Assembly (NCBI GenBank): GCA_944376455.1
Contig: CALWCO010000013.1
Coordinates: 1-38,268 of the forward strand
DNA from: an uncultured Clostridia bacterium
Lineage (GTDB): Bacteria > Bacillota > Clostridia > Christensenellales > Borkfalkiaceae
Direction: 5' to 3'
Length of the DNA: 38,268 nucleotides
Below, piece by piece: positions 33,664-38,268 of the stretch (the first letter of the stretch is position 1; each line of letters starts with the position of its first letter). The notes below the pieces were generated by a model, which was given only the letters and a program-made list of their open reading frames with translations, did not search any database and was not told the origin of the DNA. Position numbers and translations under genes: made by a program.

Positions 33664-33796
33664 ACGGGATTTTCAAGGGACTTGTCCCTTGAACGGGGTT
33701 TGTCAAGGGGCGGCGCCCCTTGTATTCAGTACCCTTACCGCGGGAACGCTGTTCCCGCACCTTTGGCAAAGGAACAAAGTCCCTTTGCAATCCCGT
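33664..33796. repeat. Structured repeat element, copy 1
   Basis: A 133 bp unit bounded by imperfect terminal inverted repeats ACGGGATTTTCAAGGGA (start) and TCCCTTTGCAATCCCGT (end; 15 of 17 pair). Inside are four hairpins: CAAGGGAC-TT-GTCCCTTG, CAAGGGGC-GGC-GCCCCTTG, GCGGGAAC-GCT-GTTCCCGC and GCAAAGG/CCTTTGC. No coding signal. It is separated from copy 2 by about 14 bp. Confidence 0.88.
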
Positions 33797-33810
33797 GTTG
33801 TCGTGCCGTT

Positions 33811-33941
33811 ACGGGATTTTCAAGGGACGTGGTCCCTTGAACGGGGTCAAGGGGCGGCGCCCCTTGGGATACCGTACTCTCATCGCGGGAACGCTGTTCC
33901 CCCCCCCTTGGCACAGGAACAAAGTCCCTTTGCGATCCCAT
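33811..33941. repeat. Structured repeat element, copy 2
   Basis: Same architecture as copy 1 over 131 bp. The first hairpin has loop GTG; the second is unchanged; the third is damaged on its right arm by a run of nine C (33899-33907); the fourth has one mismatch. It lacks the TTTGT found between hairpins 1 and 2 in the other copies. Confidence 0.88.
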
Positions 33942-33952
33942 GTTATCCCGAT

Positions 33953-34087
33953 ACGGGATTTTCAAGGGACGTGGTCCCTTGAACGGGGTTTGTCAAGGGG
34001 CGGCGCCCCTTGGAATAAAGTACCTTTACCGCGGGAACGCCGTTCCCGCACCTTTGGCAAAGGAACAAAGTCCCTTTGCCAATCCCT
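33953..34087. repeat. Structured repeat element, copy 3
   Basis: Same architecture over 135 bp, ending three bases before the leuB stop codon. Hairpin 1 loop GTG, hairpin 2 unchanged, hairpin 3 loop GCC with perfect arms. Because it lies directly behind leuB on the minus strand, its hairpins may protect or terminate the leu transcript. Stretch 33614-33663 before copy 1 holds no other feature. Confidence 0.88.
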
Positions 34088-34089
34088 TT

Positions 34090-35184
34090 TTATGCCTTTT
34101 CGATGTGCTCCACGATCAGGCGGCGCATTTCGCTGCCTTTGACCTGCTGCATGCCCGCGCTCATGATGTCCGCCGTGCGGTATCCCTTGTCGAGTACTTT
34201 GTCCACGGCGTTTTCGATGGCTTTCGCCTCGGCGGTGAGGCCGAAGGAATCGCGCAGCATCATGGCGCCCGCCAGAACGGTTGCGATGGGGTTGGCAATA
34301 TCCATGCCCGCGATGTCGGGGGCGGAACCGTGGATCGGCTCATAGAGCCCGCATTTGGTGTCGCCCAGGGAAGAAGAGGACAGCATACCGATGGAACCCG
34401 TGATCATTGCCGCTTCGTCCGAGAGAATGTCGCCGAAAATGTTGCTCGTCACGATGACGTCGAACTGCGAAGGGTCCTTTACCAGCTGTTGCGCGGCGTT
34501 GTCCACCAACATATCGACCAATTCCACGTCGGGATAGTCCTTTGCGACTTCGTGCACCGTTTTCCGCCACAGACGGGAGGAATCGAGCACGTTGGCCTTA
34601 TCGATGGAAGTTACCTTCTTTCTTCTGCCGCGCGCCATTTCAAAGGCGATTTTGGCGATGCGGGTAACTTCTTTGACGGAGTATTGTTCGGTGTCCCAGG
34701 CAAATTCGCCCATGTCGGGATCGACGCCGCCGCCCCGTTTGCCGAAATAGATGCCGCCGATGAGTTCGCGGACGATGACGAGATCCATGCCCTTATCGGC
34801 GATATCTTTACGCAGAGGGGACGCACCCGCCAGCGCGGGGAAGAGTCTTGCGGGGCGCACGTTGGAATAGAGCCCCATGGCTTTGCGGATACCCAGAAGT
34901 CCCGCTTCGGGGCGTTTATTCCCGGGCAGAGAATTGATGAACGGGTCATCCACTTTCACGCCCACCGCGCCGAGGAGCACGGAATCGGACGCGAGGCATT
35001 TTTTCACTGTCTCTTCGGGGAGGGGTTCGCCCGTCGCGTGAATGGCGCATGCGCCCATCAGACAATGTTCAAAGGTAAATTCGTGGCCGTACAGCACGGC
35101 GACCTTTTGCAGCGCTTCGACGGCGGCGTCGGTGATTTCGGGTCCGATGCCGTCGCCCGCCAATACAACGATATGTTTTTTCAT
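34090..35184 (-). CDS. leuB: 3-isopropylmalate dehydrogenase
   Basis: A 364-residue NAD-dependent enzyme that oxidises and decarboxylates 3-isopropylmalate to 2-oxoisocaproate, the third leucine-specific step. N-terminal HIVVLAGDGIGPEI and the leucine-branch feature LLGAVGVKVDD are seen. Further on are the substrate-binding and metal-binding elements DLVIVRELIGGIYFG, DVELVDMLVDNAAQQLV and NIFGDILSDEAAMITGS, then GLYEPIHGSAPDIAG. Length is normal. AAGGAG lies upstream of the ATG. Last gene of leuC-leuD-leuB, 79 nt after leuD. The stop lies three bases from the structured repeats. Confidence 0.97.
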   Translation of the reverse strand: MKKHIVVLAGDGIGPEITDAAVEALQKVAVLYGHEFTFEHCLMGACAIHATGEPLPEETVKKCLASDSVLLGAVGVKVDDPFINSLPGNKRPEAGLLGIRKAMGLYSNVRPARLFPALAGASPLRKDIADKGMDLVIVRELIGGIYFGKRGGGVDPDMGEFAWDTEQYSVKEVTRIAKIAFEMARGRRKKVTSIDKANVLDSSRLWRKTVHEVAKDYPDVELVDMLVDNAAQQLVKDPSQFDVIVTSNIFGDILSDEAAMITGSIGMLSSSSLGDTKCGLYEPIHGSAPDIAGMDIANPIATVLAGAMMLRDSFGLTAEAKAIENAVDKVLDKGYRTADIMSAGMQQVKGSEMRRLIVEHIEKA

Positions 35185-35263
35185 GGATGATAATACTCCT
35201 TATGATCGGTGCCGTCCGCGCAAACCAAGGACGGGATGCGGGGCGGAAAGGGATTTGGTTCCT

Positions 35264-35758
35264 TTATTTATTAAGATTTTTCTGAATGTGTTTCATCAGT
35301 CCGCCGTCGTCGATGATTTCCTGAATGAAGGGAGGAAAAGGCTCGGCGGTGAAGGATTGACCCGTCGTTTCGTTGACGATGACGCCCGCGGCGAGGTCGC
35401 AGGAAACGACGTCGCCCGCGGAGATGTTTTTCACCGCTTCGGGGCATTCGAGGATGGGAAGGCCGATGTTGATGGAGTTGCGATAGAAGATGCGCGCGAA
35501 AGAATTGGCGATGACGAGGGAAACGCCGTTCGCCTTGATGGCGATGGGCGCGTGCTCGCGCGAGGAACCGCAGCCGAAATTGTCCTGTGCCACGATGATG
35601 TCGCCCTTCTGTACCTTCTTGACGAAATCTTTATCGATGTCCTCCATGCAGTGGGAAGCCAGTTCCGTTTCGGAAGTGGTGTTGAGATAGCGCGCGGGGA
35701 TGATGACGTCCGTATCCACGTCGTTGCCGTATTTGAAAACTCTGCCTTGTACTTTCAT
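35264..35758 (-). CDS. leuD: 3-isopropylmalate dehydratase small subunit
   Basis: A 164-residue LeuD, the swivel-domain partner of LeuC in isopropylmalate isomerase, which converts 2- to 3-isopropylmalate. Signature elements are [22 protein letters not shown] at the N-terminus, the loop [13 protein letters not shown] that contributes the substrate-binding Ser-Arg, and [20 protein letters not shown]. The short length and the tail match the small-subunit type found with the HacA-like LeuC rather than the longer proteobacterial LeuD. AAAGGAG precedes the ATG. Situated 24 nt after leuC. Confidence 0.97.
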   Translation of the reverse strand: MKVQGRVFKYGNDVDTDVIIPARYLNTTSETELASHCMEDIDKDFVKKVQKGDIIVAQDNFGCGSSREHAPIAIKANGVSLVIANSFARIFYRNSINIGLPILECPEAVKNISAGDVVSCDLAAGVIVNETTGQSFTAEPFPPFIQEIIDDGGLMKHIQKNLNK

Positions 35759-35782
35759 ACGATTTTATTCTCCTTTCAACTC

Positions 35783-37042
35783 TTACAGCATATCGGGCGT
35801 GGCAATTCTGCCCGCCACCGCGCTCGCCGCGGCGACATAGGGGGAAGCGAGATAAATTTCGCTCGTGATGTGTCCCATGCGCCCCACAAAGTTGCGGTTG
35901 GTCGTGGAAACGCAACGTTCGTTTTCTGCCAGAATGCCCATGTGTCCGCCCAAGCAAGGTCCGCAGGTGGGCGTGGAAACGATGGCTCCCGCCTGAATGA
36001 AGATATCCACCAATCCCTCATGAATGGCCTGCAGGTAAATGGTCTGTGTGGCGGGAATGATGATGCAACGCATGTGCTTTGCTACCTTTCTGCCTTTCAG
36101 CACCTCGGCCGCGATGCGCAAGTCGGAGATGTGCCCGTTGGTGCACGATCCGATGACGACCTGATCGATCTTCCGATCGTCCCATGCTTCGGGCGTCTTG
36201 GTGTTCTCGGGCAGGTGGGGGAAGGAAACGGTCGGTTTCAGTTGGCTTAAATCGATTTCGATGACCTTTTCGTAGGGCGCGTCGGCATCGGCGGTATATT
36301 CGACGGGCGTGCGCTTGAAACGTCCCTGCATATATTCCCTCGTAACGTCGTCCACGGGGAAAATGCCGTTTTTCGCACCCGCTTCGATCGCCATGTTGCA
36401 GACGGTGAAACGGTCGTCCATGGAGAGATATTGCACGCCGTCGCCTGAAAATTCCATGGATTTATACAGCGCGCCGTCGACGCCGATCTTACCGATGATA
36501 TGTAAGATGATGTCTTTTCCCGTGATGTATTTCGCGGGCTTGTTTTTCAACACGAAGGAGATGGCGGCAGGGACTTTGAACCAGGCGGACTGGGTCATCA
36601 TGCCCGCGGCCATGTCGGTGGAGCCGACGCCCGTGGAGAAGGCGCCCAGAGCGCCGTAAGTGCAGGTATGCGAATCGGCGCCGATGACGAGATCTCCCGC
36701 GCCGACGAGGCCCTGTTCGGGCAGGAGGGCGTGTTCAATGCCCATTTGTCCCACATCGAAGAAGTTGTCGATGTTCTGTTGCCCTGCAAATTCGCGCACC
36801 GTCTTGCACTGCATGGCGGCTTTGATGTCCTTGTTGGGGGTAAAATGATCCATGACCAAAGCGATCTTATCGTGACACGCGACGCATTTCGCGCCGGCTT
36901 TATCGAATTCCTTGATGGCGACGGGCGCGGTGATGTCGTTGGCGAGTACCATATCCAGCTTGGCTTCGATGAGCTGGCCCGCCTTCACGCTTTTCAATCC
37001 CGCGTGCGCCGCGAGAATTTTCTGCGACATTGTCATTCCCAT
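35783..37042 (-). CDS. leuC: 3-isopropylmalate dehydratase large subunit
   Basis: A 419-residue aconitase-family subunit with the catalytic 4Fe-4S cluster. The cluster Cys residues are in [17 protein letters not shown] and [13 protein letters not shown], and [23 protein letters not shown] is the aconitase substrate-binding signature. Length fits the 420-residue LeuC type. The start is the ATG at 37042 ([10 protein letters not shown]) with GAGG nine nt upstream; the open frame beyond it to 37501 is unrelated sequence crossing the terminator and promoter. First gene of leuCDB. No leuA and no leader peptide or T-box is visible, so regulation of this operon is not explained. Confidence 0.97.
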   Translation of the reverse strand: MGMTMSQKILAAHAGLKSVKAGQLIEAKLDMVLANDITAPVAIKEFDKAGAKCVACHDKIALVMDHFTPNKDIKAAMQCKTVREFAGQQNIDNFFDVGQMGIEHALLPEQGLVGAGDLVIGADSHTCTYGALGAFSTGVGSTDMAAGMMTQSAWFKVPAAISFVLKNKPAKYITGKDIILHIIGKIGVDGALYKSMEFSGDGVQYLSMDDRFTVCNMAIEAGAKNGIFPVDDVTREYMQGRFKRTPVEYTADADAPYEKVIEIDLSQLKPTVSFPHLPENTKTPEAWDDRKIDQVVIGSCTNGHISDLRIAAEVLKGRKVAKHMRCIIIPATQTIYLQAIHEGLVDIFIQAGAIVSTPTCGPCLGGHMGILAENERCVSTTNRNFVGRMGHITSEIYLASPYVAAASAVAGRIATPDML

Positions 37043-37088
37043 AAAATTGTACCTCGCATTCGTAATAAAAATTTTGCTATACCATATC

Positions 37089-37117
37089 AGTTTAGCATTT
37101 TTACGCCGATATGTCAA
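37089..37117 (-). promoter_or_regulatory. SigA-type promoter of leuCDB
   Basis: On the minus strand, an exact TTGACA (37117-37112) and TAAACT (37094-37089) with a 17 bp spacer. Transcription would start near 37082, giving a short leader of about 40 nt. Confidence 0.7.
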
Positions 37118-37201
37118 GTAAATACGGTCGCCCGCGCGCGTAAGCATGGGGAAGATATGGTAAAAAGTTGGTGAAAAAAGTTCTTTCGCAAGGGATTCTG
37201 T

Positions 37202-37231
37202 AAAAAAATCCCGCCGCTTTGTCGCGGCGGG
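37202..37231 (-). terminator. Terminator of the 37264-38034 dehydrogenase gene
   Basis: An 8 bp stem CCCGCCGC (37210-37217) and GCGGCGGG (37224-37231) with loop TTTGTC. On the minus strand it is followed by ATTTTTTTA, the T tract of a rho-independent terminator, about 33 nt past the stop. Confidence 0.88.
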
Positions 37232-37263
37232 AAGAAGTTGTACGGTTGTTTTTTTTGCGTTCG

Positions 37264-38034
37264 TCAGATGGCAGTATAACCGCCGTCCACGGCGATGTTC
37301 TGTCCGTTGACATAGGAAGAAGCGGGGGAGGCGAGGAAGAGCGCGCAGGTATCGAGTTCGCCTTCTTTGCCATAGCGTCCCAAGGGGATGGCGCCCTTTG
37401 CGTAAGCGGCGAACCATTCCGTTTCCAACGTATCCTTGGTGAGCGGGGTCCAGAAATATCCCGGACAGATGGAATTGACGGTAATACCGTCCTTGCCCCA
37501 TTCGGCGGCCAAAGCGCGCGTCAGGTTGACCACGCCGCCCTTTGCCGCGTGATAGGGCGCGCAGGTTGCGGCCATGTTGCCGACCAGGCCGTACATGGAA
37601 GCAATGTTGATGATGCGGCCGTATTTCTTTTTAAGCATTTCCTTGGCGAATTCTCTCGCGCAGATGAAGGAGCCGAAGAGGTCGATTTTCAGCTCGTTGT
37701 TGAACTGATCGTCCGTGATGTCGACGGCGGGGGCGACAGCACCCGTACCCGCGTTGTTCACCAGGATGTCCACGCGGCCGAACGCGTCCATGGTAGCCTT
37801 GACGGCCGCCTTCACCGCTTCGGTATCGGTGATATCGCAAGCGACGGCGAGCGTCTTCACGCCGAATTCCTTTTCAATGGCGGCGGCGTTCTCGTCGAGC
37901 AGGTTCTTTCTGCGCGCGATGAGCACGATGTTCGCGCCCTGAGAGGCGAAAGCCTTTGCCATCTGCACGCCCAAGCCCGTGGATGCACCCGTTACGACGG
38001 CAACCTGGCCGGTCAGGTCAAAATAGTTTTTCAT
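37264..38034 (-). CDS. Classical short-chain dehydrogenase/reductase
   Basis: A 256-residue classical SDR. Cofactor motif TGASTGLG (about residues 15-22), NNAG (about 91-94), catalytic Ser in IINIASMYG, catalytic Y-x3-K in APYHAAKGG, and the C-terminal [14 protein letters not shown]. The basic residues after strand 2 (LIARRKN) favour NADP(H), but this is not firm. It most resembles gluconate 5-dehydrogenase and 3-oxoacyl reductase groups; the substrate is unclear. It is monocistronic with its own promoter and terminator. GGAGG lies about 10 nt before the ATG. Confidence 0.94.
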   Translation of the reverse strand: MKNYFDLTGQVAVVTGASTGLGVQMAKAFASQGANIVLIARRKNLLDENAAAIEKEFGVKTLAVACDITDTEAVKAAVKATMDAFGRVDILVNNAGTGAVAPAVDITDDQFNNELKIDLFGSFICAREFAKEMLKKKYGRIINIASMYGLVGNMAATCAPYHAAKGGVVNLTRALAAEWGKDGITVNSICPGYFWTPLTKDTLETEWFAAYAKGAIPLGRYGKEGELDTCALFLASPASSYVNGQNIAVDGGYTAI

Positions 38035-38087
38035 GTTTCAAATTCCTCCGTGTCGATACATTGTTTTGATTTATACAAATCTTTTCT

Positions 38088-38116
38088 ATTATACTGCGAA
38101 ACCGTGAAAAAGTCAA
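38088..38116 (-). promoter_or_regulatory. SigA-type promoter of the 37264-38034 gene
   Basis: On the minus strand, TTGACT (38116-38111) and an exact TATAAT (38093-38088) with a 17 bp spacer. Transcription would start near 38081, about 47 nt before the ATG. Confidence 0.82.
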
Positions 38117-38187
38117 TGGGTGTTTTTTGACAGAATGAAGAAAAACTGTAGGATTACAATAGATGTGAGACAGAGGGCATAAAAAAA

Positions 38188-38268
38188 GAGCAACGAACCA
38201 AAAAGTTTGTGATATAGTTTAATCACCACAAAAAAACCAAACAAACGAGGTCGTTACTCATGAATACT
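38188..38268 (+). other. Start of a forward gene cut by the window edge, possibly a mobile-element end
   Basis: An ATG at 38260 (MNT, then the window ends) has GAGG at about 38247-38250, a normal distance. The preceding stretch is A/T-rich with a near inverted repeat, GAGCAACGA (38188-38196) and TCGTTACTC (38251-38259), 8 of 9 matching. Leaders like this occur before transposase genes, but three codons cannot identify anything. Stretch 38117-38187 holds nothing recognisable. Confidence 0.3.

Noticed and set aside
33664-34087. CRISPR array
   Set aside because: Units are 131-135 bp with about 12-15 bp between them, there are only three, and there are no unique spacers or cas genes.
33628-34142. 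Open frames across the triple repeat, in both directions
   Set aside because: Their repeating translations only reflect the three hairpin-rich repeat copies; there are no start signals and the copies differ by lengths that change frame.
37043-37088. A leucine T-box or leader peptide before leuC
   Set aside because: The leader is only about 40 nt from the predicted start and contains no T-box sequence or Leu codon run.
37043-37501. N-terminal extension of leuC up to 37501
   Set aside because: It runs across a promoter, a terminator and the end of the SDR gene; the family start is at 37042.
38188-38268. Firm call of an insertion sequence at the right edge
   Set aside because: Only three codons of the gene are visible and the near inverted repeat is too short to serve as proof of an IS end.

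Overview
The window looks like chromosomal DNA from a member of the Bacillota, most likely an uncultured Clostridia. GC content is moderate to high (a by-eye estimate, not computed). The evidence is a T-box leader in front of pheST, AGGAGG-type ribosome binding sites, SigA-like TTGACA/TATAAT promoters with 17 bp spacing, a ComEC-HolA gene pair, the diadenylate cyclase CdaA, a SpoIIE-type phosphatase and YhfI-, RmuC- and BmrU-type proteins. I cannot name a genus. No prophage, CRISPR array, rRNA or tRNA gene is visible.

Layout. 1-7366 carries membrane and envelope functions: MscL, a two-gene unit of a small membrane protein and a membrane-anchored ComEC-like metallo-hydrolase, a lipoprotein, a formate/nitrite-type channel, a polysaccharide deacetylase on the minus strand, a ZIP metal transporter and a short-chain dehydrogenase. 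7387-11253 is a complete pheS-pheT transcription unit: consensus promoter, Phe T-box leader, two genes and terminator. 11435-17098 is a very large DUF4011 helicase-nuclease gene interrupted by one in-frame TAG. 17282-21259 holds a YhfI-like metallo-hydrolase, comEC and holA. 21406-24952 holds cdaA, a 39-residue membrane protein, a DUF1015 gene and an aspartate kinase. 24953-25560 has no gene but several strong palindromes. 25561-28117 carries two unknown minus-strand genes with their own promoters, then rmuC. 28299-31240 runs forward again: lipid kinase, PAS/SpoIIE phosphatase and an unknown membrane protein. 31472-37042 is a minus-strand block with citrate synthase, a YggS-type PLP protein, a triple structured repeat and leuC-leuD-leuB. 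37264-38034 is a second short-chain dehydrogenase. The window ends on the first codons of a forward gene at 38260.

Connections. LeuCDB gives the leucine branch steps after LeuA (no leuA here), citrate synthase feeds the TCA entry and 2-oxoglutarate, and the aspartate kinase opens the lysine/threonine/methionine branch. PheST charges tRNA-Phe under tRNA-sensing control. CdaA makes c-di-AMP but lacks its usual cdaR-glmM neighbours. ComEC is the DNA-uptake channel, but its C-terminal hydrolase domain has lost its metal-binding motif, while a separate exported ComEC-like hydrolase with an intact motif lies at 1677-2888.

Most worth a second look are: (1) three tandem copies of a roughly 133 bp element with terminal inverted repeats and four internal hairpins at 33664-34087; (2) the amber codon inside the nuclease domain of the DUF4011 helicase; (3) the degenerate ComEC hydrolase domain beside an intact stand-alone version; (4) two candidate leaderless genes; and (5) several unexplained palindromic leader and intergenic regions. 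I do not see a clear multi-gene system that I would call new.
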